Assembly (NCBI GenBank): GCA_020249925.1
Contig: JADCER010000013.1
Location: 124,001-188,000 of the forward strand
DNA from: Roseomonas sp.
GTDB taxonomy: Bacteria; Pseudomonadota; Alphaproteobacteria; Acetobacterales; Acetobacteraceae
Length of the DNA: 64,000 nt
Direction of reading: 5' to 3'
The notes under the pieces were generated by a model. That model saw only the letters and a list, made by a program, of their open reading frames with translations, did not search any database and was not told the origin of the DNA. The position numbers were made by a program, and so were the translations under genes. The number at the start of each line of letters is the position of its first letter. Position 1 is the first letter of the stretch. Shown piece by piece: positions 15,906 to 24,481 of the stretch.

Positions 15906-17224
15906 GGCGCAGCGCATTCGCGGCGATTTTGGTCGGCGCGGCGCTGCTGATCTGGCCGGCCTTTTTCAATGGCTATCCTTTGCTGTTCAGCGATAGCGGC
16001 GGGTTTTTGCACCAGACGCTTGGGCCGCTGATGTTGTGGGACAAACCCTATATTTACGGGCCATTCCTGCATGCGTTTCATTGGCGCATCAGCCTTTGGG
16101 GGCCAGTTGTCGCGCAGGGTCTGATCCTGTCCCATGTGCTGTGGCTGACGCAGCGTGTGCTGCGCGGGGGCGCTACGCCGCTGTGGCATATCGGGCTGTG
16201 TGCCTTTGCCGCGCTGGCCACCGCTGCGCCTTTCAGCGCGGCGCTGCTGATGCCTGATATCTTCGCACCCATTGTTGTGCTCGGCTTGTTTCTGCTGGGC
16301 TTTGGCGCTGCGGCACTGACGCGGTTTGAGCGTGGCTATCTGGTGGCGCTGGTGGCGCTCGGCATTGCTGCGCATCTGGCGCACTCGCCCCTCGCGCTCG
16401 GATTATGCGCGGTCGCGCTGCTGCTGCGCCTTTGGCGTTATCCAGTGCGGCTTTTCGCCATGGCGCTGCCGGTGGTGCTGGCGGTGGCTGTACTGGTGGT
16501 CACCAATGCCATCGGCCATGGCCGTGTTGCACTCTCACCTTATGGCTCGGTTTTCATGCTGGCGCGGTTGCAGGAAGACGGGCCGGCGACAGCGTTGCTC
16601 AAGGCACGTTGCCCTGATGCCGGCTGGTATCTTTGCGCCTTCACGGATCTTCTGCCCATGCCTGCCAATGATTTCCTCTGGGCGCCGGATAGCCCGGTTA
16701 ATCGTGACGCCGCCGGCAAGCCGCGCTTTCTCGGCGGCATGATGCTCGCGCCGGAAGCTGGCCAGATTGTCAGTGAGACACTCCGCGCCGATCCGCTTGG
16801 CGTGGCCCGCGCCATGGTCGGCAATATGCTGGTGCAACTCGGCAGCTTTGGCATTGGCGATACCTTGGACGAGGCGCATTTCGCGGTGGCAATCCGCCCG
16901 CGCATCGAACAGGGTTTTTCGGCGCGCGAATTGGCGGCGTTTGATCAGGCGCGCCAGGCGCAGGGCGCGTTCAAGGATGCGCTGACGCCGCTCAATCCAT
17001 TCCATCTGCTGGTGGTGGTGCTGGCGCTGCCAATGTTGGCCTGGGCGGCTTGGCGCGGGCAGGGGCTGGCGCTTGCCTTCGCGTTATTTCTGGTGGCGGC
17101 GGTGCTGGGCAATGCGCTGATCTGCGGCGGGCTTTCCGCGCCGCATCCGCGCTATGGCGCGCGGATCATCTGGCTATTGCCGGTGGCGGCTTTGCTGTGT
17201 TGGCCGCGCTGGCGCAAGGCGTAG
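15902..17224 (+). CDS. Polytopic membrane protein of unknown function
   Basis: This 440-residue protein has about nine or ten hydrophobic segments, starting at AFAAILVGAALLIWPAFF and ending at IIWLLPVAALLCWP. A large polar loop, roughly residues 210-345, contains CPDAGWYLCAF and a helical stretch, and is likely periplasmic. The first loop contains FSDSGGF; acidic residues at this place occur in GT-C glycosyltransferases, but I see no secure match. The start codon is TTG, overlapping the moaE stop (TTGA), so translation is probably coupled to moaE. It converges on hemF with five bases between the stops. Confidence 0.75.
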   Translation: MRRSAFAAILVGAALLIWPAFFNGYPLLFSDSGGFLHQTLGPLMLWDKPYIYGPFLHAFHWRISLWGPVVAQGLILSHVLWLTQRVLRGGATPLWHIGLCAFAALATAAPFSAALLMPDIFAPIVVLGLFLLGFGAAALTRFERGYLVALVALGIAAHLAHSPLALGLCAVALLLRLWRYPVRLFAMALPVVLAVAVLVVTNAIGHGRVALSPYGSVFMLARLQEDGPATALLKARCPDAGWYLCAFTDLLPMPANDFLWAPDSPVNRDAAGKPRFLGGMMLAPEAGQIVSETLRADPLGVARAMVGNMLVQLGSFGIGDTLDEAHFAVAIRPRIEQGFSARELAAFDQARQAQGAFKDALTPLNPFHLLVVVLALPMLAWAAWRGQGLALAFALFLVAAVLGNALICGGLSAPHPRYGARIIWLLPVAALLCWPRWRKA

Positions 17225-17229
17225 GCAAT

Positions 17230-18123
17230 TTACGGCCACTTCACCGCCGGCGGCATGGACATCAAAATCGCCTCCACATTGCCGCCGGTCTTCAGGCCGA
17301 AAATCGTGCCGCGGTCATGCAGCAGGTTGAATTCCACATAGCGACCACGGCGGATCAACTGATGTTCCCGCTCGGCCTCCGTCCAGGCTTCATGCATGCG
17401 CTTCCTGATAATGGCGGGATAGGCTTGCAGGAAAGCCAGACCCACATCGCGCGTGAAGGTGAAATCCGCATCAATCCCCTTGCCCGGCGTGCGATCCCCC
17501 AGCCAATCATAGAAAATCCCACCAAGCCCGCGCGGTTCGCCGCGATGGGGCAGAAAGAAATACTCATCGCACCATTTCTTGAAGCGCGGGTAATAGGTGG
17601 CGTCATGCTTGTCGCAGGCGCCCTTGAAGGCCGCGTGGAAATCCGCCGCATCTTCCTGCGACTCGGCCGCTTCGGGCTTCATGGGCGTTATATCCCCCCC
17701 ACCGCCGAACCAGGCATTCCGCGTCACGATAAAGCGCGTATTCATATGCGCTGCCGGCACGCGCGGGCTTTGCATATGTGCCACCAGAGACACACCTGTC
17801 GCCAGAAAGCGCGGGTCCTCCTCGGCCCCCGGGATCTGCTTGCGGAATTCAGGGGAGAATTCGCCAAACACGGTGGAGACATTGACCCCCACCTTTTCAA
17901 ACACCCGCCCCTTCATGACAGACATGACCCCCCCGCCCCCTTCAGGCCTTTGCCAAGGGGTGCGGGTGAAGCGCCCGGGCGGCAGGCTGGTGTGGGGTCC
18001 TGCCGCCAAATCATCCTCAATCGCCTCAAACGCGGCGCATAGCCGGTCCCGCAATTCCTCGAACCAGGCACGGGCGGGGGCCACAAAGGGATGACCCTGA
18101 GGGCCGGCGGCAGTTTTTTCCAT
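17230..18123 (-). CDS. hemF: Oxygen-dependent coproporphyrinogen III oxidase
   Basis: HemF oxidatively decarboxylates coproporphyrinogen III to protoporphyrinogen IX using O2, an aerobic step of haem synthesis in the cytosol. The 297-residue protein contains the family blocks [49 protein letters not shown] and [23 protein letters not shown]. It is divergent from the bc1 operon petABC, whose cytochromes need its product; the 197 bases between them may carry divergent promoters. Confidence 0.97.
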   Translation of the reverse strand: MEKTAAGPQGHPFVAPARAWFEELRDRLCAAFEAIEDDLAAGPHTSLPPGRFTRTPWQRPEGGGGVMSVMKGRVFEKVGVNVSTVFGEFSPEFRKQIPGAEEDPRFLATGVSLVAHMQSPRVPAAHMNTRFIVTRNAWFGGGGDITPMKPEAAESQEDAADFHAAFKGACDKHDATYYPRFKKWCDEYFFLPHRGEPRGLGGIFYDWLGDRTPGKGIDADFTFTRDVGLAFLQAYPAIIRKRMHEAWTEAEREHQLIRRGRYVEFNLLHDRGTIFGLKTGGNVEAILMSMPPAVKWP

Positions 18124-18153
18124 GTTGGCCTTCCAATGTTACAACGGGGCGCA

Positions 18154-18183
18154 TTTACACCTTGCAAATCGTCCTACTATAAG
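18154..18183 (+). promoter_or_regulatory. Candidate petABC promoter followed by leader hairpins
   Basis: TTTACA (18154-18159) and TATAAG (18178-18183) are 18 bases apart and resemble a vegetative promoter for petABC. Two stem-loops follow in the leader: CCCCGC-aagtg-GCGGGG at 18185-18201 and GCACCC-aag-GGGTGC at 18238-18252. The promoter is a pattern match only. Confidence 0.4.
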
Positions 18184-18320
18184 ACCCCGCAAGTGGCGGG
18201 GCCGGTGCTTCGGCGCCGCCATTTCGTTGTGATCTTGGCACCCAAGGGGTGCGGGCCTAAATCGTGCGGCGAAGTGAGGCCCTCGGCAAGAGGGTTACCC
18301 GTCGTAAAGGGATGGTGAGG

Positions 18321-18863
18321 ATGGCTGATACCGCTCATGCGGCGACCGATGGCGCGCCGCGGCGTGATTTTCTGAAACTCGTGACCGGCGCTTTCGCGGC
18401 AGTCGGTGTTGGCGCCATTGCTTGGCCCTTCATCGCCTCCCTGCAGCCCGCGAAGGATACGCTGGCACTGGCAACCACGGATGTGGATCTGGCGCCCATC
18501 GCGGAAGGCCAGGCGGTGACCGTGATGTGGCGCGGCAAACCTGTATTCGTGCGCAGCCGCACGCCCAAGGAAATCCAGGAAGCCCGCGCCGTGCCGACCA
18601 GCGCCCTGCCCGACCCGGCGACCGACCAATCCCGCGTCCAGCGGGAGCAATGGCTGGTGCTGATTGGCATCTGCACCCATCTGGGCTGCGTCCCGTCCGG
18701 CCAAAGGGCAACCGATGCACGCGGCGAATATGGCGGCTGGTTCTGCCCCTGCCATGGCAGCCATTACGACACCTCTGGCAGAATTCGTAAGGGTCCGGCG
18801 CCTCGGAACCTTGACGTTCCGCAATACGCCTTCACATCCGACACCAAGATCAGAATCGGTTGA
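18321..18863 (+). CDS. petA: Ubiquinol-cytochrome c reductase iron-sulfur (Rieske) subunit
   Basis: This is the Rieske [2Fe-2S] subunit of the cytochrome bc1 complex. The 180-residue protein has an N-terminal twin-arginine-type anchor ([12 protein letters not shown], residues about 14-25, followed by a hydrophobic helix) and the two cluster-binding boxes CTHLGC and CPCHGSHYD. Translocation by the Tat system is usual for Rieske proteins. The start at 18321 is preceded by AAGGGA; an ATG three codons upstream is possible. petB follows after 12 bases. Confidence 0.96.
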   Translation: MADTAHAATDGAPRRDFLKLVTGAFAAVGVGAIAWPFIASLQPAKDTLALATTDVDLAPIAEGQAVTVMWRGKPVFVRSRTPKEIQEARAVPTSALPDPATDQSRVQREQWLVLIGICTHLGCVPSGQRATDARGEYGGWFCPCHGSHYDTSGRIRKGPAPRNLDVPQYAFTSDTKIRIG

Positions 18864-18875
18864 GGATAGAAAAAC

Positions 18876-20144
18876 ATGTCAATCGGGTTGCACAATAGCG
18901 AATTCAAGAATCCGGTCGTGCGCTGGATAGACCAGCGCCTGCCCGTTTTCACCATGATGCAGAAGGAATACGGCACCTTCCCGACGCCGAAAAATTTCAA
19001 CTATTTCTGGAATTTCGGCGCGCTCGCCATGGTCACGCTGATGATCATGATCGCAACGGGTGTTTTCCTTTCCATGCATTACGCTGCGCATACGGGGCTT
19101 GCCTTTGACAGTGTCGAACGCATCATGCGTGATGTGAATTTCGGCTGGCTGATCCGCTATGTTCACATGAACGGCGCCAGCATGTTCTTCATCGTGGTCT
19201 ATATCCACATCTTCCGCGGCATGTATTACGGTTCCTACAAGGCGCCGCGCGAATTGCTGTGGATCCTGGGCGTGGTGATCTTCCTGCTGATGATGGCAAC
19301 GGCCTTCATGGGCTATGTTCTGCCCTGGGGCCAGATGTCCTTCTGGGGTGCCACCGTCATCACCAACCTGTTCAGCGCCTTCCCAGTTGTGGGTGACTTC
19401 ATTGTGGAATTGCTCTGGGGCGGCTTCAGCGTGGACAATCCCACGCTCAATCGCTTCTTCAGCCTGCATTATCTGCTGCCCTTCGTGATCCTGGGCGTGG
19501 TCTTCCTGCATGTGGCCGCGTTGCACATCACGGGGTCGAACAACCCGCTGGGCGTTGAGCCGAAAGGTCCGCAGGATACCCTGCCCTTCCATCCGTATTA
19601 TACGGCCAAGGACAGCGTGGGCCTTGTGGTCTATTTCATCGTCTTTGCTGGGCTTGTCTTTTTCGTGCCCAATATGCTGGGCCATCCGGACAACTACATC
19701 CCGGCCAATCCGCTGGTGACTCCGCCGCATATCGTGCCGGAATGGTACTTCCTGCCCTATTACGCCATTCTGCGCGCGGTGCCGGACAAGCTTGGCGGCG
19801 TCTTGCTCATGTTCGGTTCGATCCTGATCTGGTTCGTGCTGCCATGGCTTGATCGTTCCCCGGTGCGGTCCATGCGTTTCCGTCCGCTGGCGCGCCCCTT
19901 CTTCCTGCTCTGGACGGTGAATTTCCTTGTGCTGCTGTGGGTTGGCGCCAAGCCGGCGGAAGGCGTCTATGTGCTGATCGCGCAGATTTCCACCGCCTAT
20001 TACTTCGCCTATTTCCTGGTGGTGCTGCCGCTGCTCGCGAAGTTTGAGCGGCCATTGCCACTGCCGGAAAGTATATCCCGCCCCGTTCTGGGCGGGGGGC
20101 CGTTGCCCATGGGCGCGGCTGCCAAGCCGATGGAGAAGGCCTGA
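18876..20144 (+). CDS. petB: Cytochrome b of the bc1 complex
   Basis: PetB holds the two b haems and the quinol-oxidising and quinone-reducing sites of complex III. The 422-residue integral membrane protein contains paired His ligands in helices near [19 protein letters not shown] and [20 protein letters not shown], the quinol-site motif [13 protein letters not shown], and a C-terminal region with further transmembrane helices. The length corresponds to a full cytochrome b, not the split b6/subunit IV form. It is two bases from petC. Confidence 0.97.
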   Translation: MSIGLHNSEFKNPVVRWIDQRLPVFTMMQKEYGTFPTPKNFNYFWNFGALAMVTLMIMIATGVFLSMHYAAHTGLAFDSVERIMRDVNFGWLIRYVHMNGASMFFIVVYIHIFRGMYYGSYKAPRELLWILGVVIFLLMMATAFMGYVLPWGQMSFWGATVITNLFSAFPVVGDFIVELLWGGFSVDNPTLNRFFSLHYLLPFVILGVVFLHVAALHITGSNNPLGVEPKGPQDTLPFHPYYTAKDSVGLVVYFIVFAGLVFFVPNMLGHPDNYIPANPLVTPPHIVPEWYFLPYYAILRAVPDKLGGVLLMFGSILIWFVLPWLDRSPVRSMRFRPLARPFFLLWTVNFLVLLWVGAKPAEGVYVLIAQISTAYYFAYFLVVLPLLAKFERPLPLPESISRPVLGGGPLPMGAAAKPMEKA

Positions 20145-20146
20145 TC

Positions 20147-20914
20147 ATGCTTCGTTTTTCCTTCAAGGCCCTCGCCCTGGCTCTTGGCCTTTTCGCAACC
20201 GCCCCCGCCCATGCGGCGGGGGAGGCCATTCCCATCCCGGATCGGAAATTCTCCTTTGATGGGATTTTCGGCACCTATGATCGCGCCAGCGCGCAGCGTG
20301 GCTTCCAGGTCTATAAGGAAGTCTGCGCGGCCTGCCATGGCTTGCGCCTGGTTTCCTACCGCAATTTGCGCGAATTGGGGCTGACCGAAGCGCAGGTTGC
20401 GGCCATTGCGGCGCAGTTCGAAATCAAGGATGGCCCAAATGATGAAGGCCAGATGTTCGAACGACCCGGCCGCCCGGCGGACCGTTTCCGCAGCCCCTTC
20501 CCGAATGATGCCGCCGCGCGCGCTGCCAATAATGGCGCCCTGCCGCCCGATCTTTCGGTCATGACCAAGGCGCGGGCTGGTGGCGCGGATTACCTGTTTG
20601 CGCTGCTGACCGGTTATGTGGACCCGCCGCCCGGCGTCACCGTGATGGATGGGATGCACTACAACAAGTACTTCCCGGGCAATCAGATTGCCATGGGGCC
20701 GGTCTTGAACCCTGATCAGGTTGAATATGCCGATGGCACTAAGGCAACCATTGAACAGATGGCGCATGATGTCAGCACCTTCCTGCAATGGGCCGCCGAG
20801 CCGGAGCTTGAAAAGCGCCGCGCCATGGGTGTGAAGGTCATCATCTTCCTGACCATCCTTGCCGGCCTCACCTATGCGGTGAAGCGCAAGATCTGGGCTG
20901 ACGTTAAGCACTGA
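20147..20914 (+). CDS. petC: Cytochrome c1 of the bc1 complex
   Basis: The 255-residue protein has a Sec signal peptide (about residues 1-23, ending AHAA), the haem c site CAACH at residues 60-64, an axial Met likely in GNQIAMGPVL, and a C-terminal membrane anchor (VKVIIFLTILAGLTYAV). It passes electrons from the Rieske cluster to soluble cytochrome c. Its gene is the last of the pet operon and is followed by a strong terminator. Confidence 0.97.
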   Translation: MLRFSFKALALALGLFATAPAHAAGEAIPIPDRKFSFDGIFGTYDRASAQRGFQVYKEVCAACHGLRLVSYRNLRELGLTEAQVAAIAAQFEIKDGPNDEGQMFERPGRPADRFRSPFPNDAAARAANNGALPPDLSVMTKARAGGADYLFALLTGYVDPPPGVTVMDGMHYNKYFPGNQIAMGPVLNPDQVEYADGTKATIEQMAHDVSTFLQWAAEPELEKRRAMGVKVIIFLTILAGLTYAVKRKIWADVKH

Positions 20915-20941
20915 TCGCTTCCAGAGCGACTTGAAACAAGG

Positions 20942-20972
20942 CACGCGCCCCATCCGGGGCGCGTGTTTTTTT
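20942..20972 (+). terminator. Intrinsic terminator of petABC
   Basis: A perfect 10-bp stem, CACGCGCCCC (20942-20951) and GGGGCGCGTG (20956-20965), with loop ATCC, is followed by seven T residues (20966-20972). It lies 27 bases after the petC stop. Confidence 0.93.
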
Positions 20973-21025
20973 ATGCGTCGGCAGCGGTTTCCATCAGCGC
21001 GCATTCTGCGCTAGTGACCCTTTCC

Positions 21026-21598
21026 ATGGTGTCCTCCGAACCCGTTGCGCGCTTGAAGGTGCAGGTGACTTTCCTGCGCATGGATGCGCCGCCCGCCAGC
21101 CCCGCCCCAGCCTTGCCCGCTGATGCGCGCGTGGAAAGGGTGCGGCATTGCTCGGTGCCCTTCTATCGCTACCTCTATGATACCGTGGGCGCCCCATGGC
21201 TTTGGTGGATGCGGCGCATCGCTTCCGATGCGGAATTGGCGGGATTGCTCGGCCATCCCGCGGTCAGTGTTCATGTGCTGATGCGGGATGGTGAACCGGC
21301 CGGGTTTTATGAGCTGGATCATCGCGCCGGGCAGGCCACGAACCTTGCCTATTTCGGGCTGATGCCCTGGGCGATCGGCACCGGGCTTGGTGCTGCCTTT
21401 CTGCGCCATGCGGTGGATGCCGCCTGGCGGATCGGCCAGCCGGCGGTCACGGTGAATACCTGCAATGCCGATCACCCGCGCGCGCTGCCGGGCTATCTGG
21501 CGGCGGGGTTTCGCAAGCTCCGCGTCATTGAGGAAGTCTGGCCGGTACCCCTGCGCCTTGGCATGGTGATCCCGCCGCATCTGCCGCGCCTAGGGTAA
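21026..21598 (+). CDS. GNAT family N-acetyltransferase
   Basis: The 190-residue protein has the GNAT fold pattern: an N-terminal block with YRYLYDTVGAPWLWWMRR, the central strand VSVHVLMRDGEPAGFYELDHR, the AcCoA-binding region GLMPWAIGTGLGAAFLRHAVDAAW and a final TVNTCNADHPRALPGYLAAGFRKL segment, in which Asn and Gly-Phe recur across the family. The start is uncertain: frames opening upstream lie inside the petC terminator, so ATG 21026 is preferred. The substrate is unknown. It stands alone between the pet terminator and a Bug receptor gene. Confidence 0.82.
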   Translation: MVSSEPVARLKVQVTFLRMDAPPASPAPALPADARVERVRHCSVPFYRYLYDTVGAPWLWWMRRIASDAELAGLLGHPAVSVHVLMRDGEPAGFYELDHRAGQATNLAYFGLMPWAIGTGLGAAFLRHAVDAAWRIGQPAVTVNTCNADHPRALPGYLAAGFRKLRVIEEVWPVPLRLGMVIPPHLPRLG

Positions 21599-21658
21599 GG
21601 GCGGCATATTCCCAGGCCGACAGGATCAGCCTTTAATGCTGGCGGAGGAAGAACCGCC

Positions 21659-22630
21659 ATGAAGACTGCCTCGCGCCGGGCGCTGCTGGGTGCAGCGCTC
21701 GCCCTGCCCTTCATCACCCGCGCCAGCGCGCAAGCCGCTTGGCCGGATCGGCCGGTGCGCATCATCATCCCCTTTGGTGCGGGCGGGCCGATTGATCTGG
21801 TGGGGCGCTTGCTCGCGGAGCATCTCAAGGAAAGGCTGGGTCAGCCCTTCATCATCGAAAACCGCCCAGGAGCGGGCGGCAGCATCGGCATTCACACCGT
21901 GGTGCAAGCGCCGCCCGATGGCACGGCCTTTGTGCTGACCAGCGCATCGCTTGCCAGCGTGCCGGCGCTTTACCCCAATCGCGGGCTTGATCCGCGCATA
22001 GCCTTGGCCCCCGTGAGCCTGGTTGCGGATATTCCAACGGCGATGGTGGTGCGCGCCGCATCGCCTTATCAAAGCGTGCAGGATGTGCTGGCGGCCGCGC
22101 GCGCCGCACCTGGGCGACTGACCTATGGCAGCGGCGGGGTTGGGTCTTCCAACCATCTTTCCGGGGCACTTTTCGCACTGGCTGCCAATCTCGATTTGAC
22201 CCATGTGTCCTATCGCGGCGCGGCGCCGGCCATGACAGCGCTCTACGCCGGCGAAATTGACATGGTTTTCGCGAGCACGGTGGAAACCCTGCCGCATGTG
22301 CAGGGCGGCCGCGCAAGGCTTCTGGGTGTGGCGGGGCCGCGGCGCCTGCCGGCCTTGCCCGATACGCCGGCCATCAATGAAATCGTCCCCGGCTATGTCG
22401 CGCTCAATTGGTATGCCATCGCCGCGCCGCGCGCCACACCGCCCGCCATCATCGCCCGCATGGCGGAGGTGCTGGGCAGCCTGCGCGACCTGCCCGATGT
22501 GCGCGCACGCTTCGCTGCCGCCGGCACCACACCGCTGCTGACCGGCCCGGCGGAATTGGCGGCGTTGTTGGAATCCGATGTGCCGCAATGGCAGCGCGTG
22601 GTGGCGGCGACTGGGATCAAGGTGGAATAA
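21659..22630 (+). CDS. Bug family (TTT) periplasmic substrate-binding protein
   Basis: This 323-residue protein is a TctC/Bug-type receptor that binds carboxylates or related small molecules in the periplasm. An RR-containing signal peptide (SRRALLGAALALPF, cleaved near ASAQA) is followed by WPDRPVRIIIPFGAGGPIDLVGRLLAEHL and ENRPGAGGSIG, the invariant motifs of the family, and the end matches Bug C-termini. No TctA/TctB gene is next to it, so it may be an orphan receptor, as many Bug proteins are. The AMP-forming ligase gene follows. GGAGGAAG precedes the start. Confidence 0.93.
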   Translation: MKTASRRALLGAALALPFITRASAQAAWPDRPVRIIIPFGAGGPIDLVGRLLAEHLKERLGQPFIIENRPGAGGSIGIHTVVQAPPDGTAFVLTSASLASVPALYPNRGLDPRIALAPVSLVADIPTAMVVRAASPYQSVQDVLAAARAAPGRLTYGSGGVGSSNHLSGALFALAANLDLTHVSYRGAAPAMTALYAGEIDMVFASTVETLPHVQGGRARLLGVAGPRRLPALPDTPAINEIVPGYVALNWYAIAAPRATPPAIIARMAEVLGSLRDLPDVRARFAAAGTTPLLTGPAELAALLESDVPQWQRVVAATGIKVE

Positions 22631-22719
22631 GATGCTCCTTGCCCCGCCATATGGGCCTGATTTACCCTTCACCTGAAAACAAGAAAGCACCGCGCCGAGC
22701 CGCGCGGTTGGGGAGCATC
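22631..22719 (+). repeat. Inverted repeat spanning the leader of the acyl-CoA synthetase gene
   Basis: GATGCTCC (22631-22638), right after the Bug stop, is the reverse complement of GGAGCATC (22712-22719). Two flanking T-G pairs could lengthen the stem to ten. The right arm contains the GGGGAG ribosome-binding site of the next gene. The 73 bases between the arms contain no gene. Confidence 0.4.
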
Positions 22720-22724
22720 AGCGC

Positions 22725-24416
22725 ATGAGCCAAGCCGCCTTCAAAGCCGCGCGGGATTTCTTGCTGGCGCAGCGTGGCGATTACGCCACAGCCTATCGCG
22801 ATTTCCGCTGGCCGGCGCTGGATCATTTCAACTGGGCACTTGATTGGTTTGACGCGGAATTGGCCGCCGGCGCGCATGGTGGGCGCCTTGCACTCAGGAT
22901 TGTTGGCGATGGCGCGGCGGAACGCAGCTTTGCCGAGCTTTCGGCAGCCTCCAATCGCGTGGCCAATGGGCTGCGCGCGCTTGGCGTGAAGCGCGGTGAT
23001 CGCATTCTGCTCATGCTCGGCAATGTCGTGCCGCTGTGGGAGGTGATGCTGGCGGCGATGAAATTGGGCGCCGTGGTGATCCCCGCCACTACCTTGCTCG
23101 CCGGCGCTGATCTGAAGGACAGGTTTGATCGCGGCCGCGCGCGTTTCGTGGTGGCCAATGCCGCCGATGCGCCGAAATTCGAAGGGATGGAAGCGGGTGT
23201 GACGCGCATCGCGGTGGGCGCGGCGTCGGCGGGTTGGGTTGCCTATGAAACCCTGCATCAGGGTGCGGCAAGCTTCACGCCGGATGGGCCGACCAAGGCC
23301 AGCGATCCGATGCTGCTTTATTTCACCTCAGGCACCACGGCCAAGCCGAAGCTTGTTCTGCATAGTCATCAATCTTATCCGGTGGGGCATCTTTCCACCA
23401 TGTTCGTGCTCGGCCTGCAGCCGGGCGATTTGCATTTGAATATTTCCTCGCCCGGCTGGGCCAAACACGCCTGGTCCTGCATTTTTGCGCCCTGGATTGC
23501 GGGGGCGGCGGTCTTCATCGCCAATCAGCCGCGCTTCAATGCGCGCGGCATGCTGGAAGCGATTGCCGCCAATGGCGTCACCACACTCTGCGCCCCACCC
23601 ACCGTCTGGCGCATGTTTGTCCAGGAAGACATGAAATCCATCCGCACGTCACTCCGCGAAGTGGCCGGCGCGGGTGAGCCGCTCAATCCCGAAATCATCG
23701 AACAGGTGCGCGATGCCTGGGGGCTGACCATCCGCGACTTCTTCGGCCAGACGGAAACCACGGCGCAAATCGGCAATCCGCCAGGCATGCCCTTGAAGGA
23801 AGGCTCCATGGGCAAGCCGCTGCCGGGCTACCGGATTGTCTTGCTCGACCCCGATGACAAGCCGGCTGAGGAAGGGGAGGTCTGCATCGCCCTCAACCCC
23901 GCGCCAACCGGGCTGATGATGGGCTATCAGGCCGATGATGGCAGCACCCTGCCGGCGGGCGAGGGTTTCTATCGGACGGGTGACGTCGCCAATCGGGATC
24001 AGGATGGCTACCTGACCTATGTCGGGCGGGCGGATGATGTGTTCAAAGCCTCCGACTACCGGATTTCGCCCTTTGAACTTGAAAGCGTGCTGATCGAGCA
24101 TGAGGCGGTGGCGGAAGCCGCCGTGGTGCCCGCGCCGGATGCCATGCGCATGGCGGTGCCCAAGGCTTTCATTGCGCTGGCGCCCGGGGCGGCGGCGAAC
24201 CCGGCCACCATGCTCTCCATCTTCCAGCATCTGCGCGGGCGGCTTTCCGCCTTCAAGCGCGTGCGGCGCCTGGAAGTGCATGAGCTGCCCAAGACGATTT
24301 CCGGCAAGATCAGGCGCGTGGAGCTCCGCCAATTGGAGGAAAAGCGCTTCGCCGCCGGCACCAGGCCAGAAGGCGAGTATCGGGAGGAGGATTTCCCGGA
24401 ACTCCGCCATTCCTGA
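22725..24416 (+). CDS. AMP-forming acyl-CoA synthetase
   Basis: The 563-residue enzyme of the ANL superfamily activates a carboxylic acid with ATP and CoA. The P-loop-like motif YFTSGTTAKPKLVLHSH is near residue 200, the adenylate motif DFFGQTETT near residue 340, YRTGD near residue 415, and the C-terminal lysine motif PKTISGKIRRVEL near residue 525. The sequence around LHLNISSPGWAKHAWSCIFAPW resembles medium-chain (ACSM-type) acyl-CoA synthetases. It may share transcription with the Bug receptor and is followed by a hairpin terminator, so it may act on the receptor's ligand; that is inference. Confidence 0.92.
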   Translation: MSQAAFKAARDFLLAQRGDYATAYRDFRWPALDHFNWALDWFDAELAAGAHGGRLALRIVGDGAAERSFAELSAASNRVANGLRALGVKRGDRILLMLGNVVPLWEVMLAAMKLGAVVIPATTLLAGADLKDRFDRGRARFVVANAADAPKFEGMEAGVTRIAVGAASAGWVAYETLHQGAASFTPDGPTKASDPMLLYFTSGTTAKPKLVLHSHQSYPVGHLSTMFVLGLQPGDLHLNISSPGWAKHAWSCIFAPWIAGAAVFIANQPRFNARGMLEAIAANGVTTLCAPPTVWRMFVQEDMKSIRTSLREVAGAGEPLNPEIIEQVRDAWGLTIRDFFGQTETTAQIGNPPGMPLKEGSMGKPLPGYRIVLLDPDDKPAEEGEVCIALNPAPTGLMMGYQADDGSTLPAGEGFYRTGDVANRDQDGYLTYVGRADDVFKASDYRISPFELESVLIEHEAVAEAAVVPAPDAMRMAVPKAFIALAPGAAANPATMLSIFQHLRGRLSAFKRVRRLEVHELPKTISGKIRRVELRQLEEKRFAAGTRPEGEYREEDFPELRHS

Positions 24417-24431
24417 ATAAGCCCCCGCTTG

Positions 24432-24457
24432 CCCCCGCGCCCCAGCGGGGGTTTATT
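24432..24457 (+). terminator. Intrinsic terminator after the acyl-CoA synthetase gene
   Basis: A 7-bp G/C stem, CCCCCGC (24432-24438) and GCGGGGG (24445-24451) with a six-base loop, is followed by TTTATT. It begins 16 bases after the stop and separates this gene from the aminotransferase gene. Confidence 0.7.
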
Positions 24458-24481
24458 GGGGTGAATCCCGGAGATACCCCG

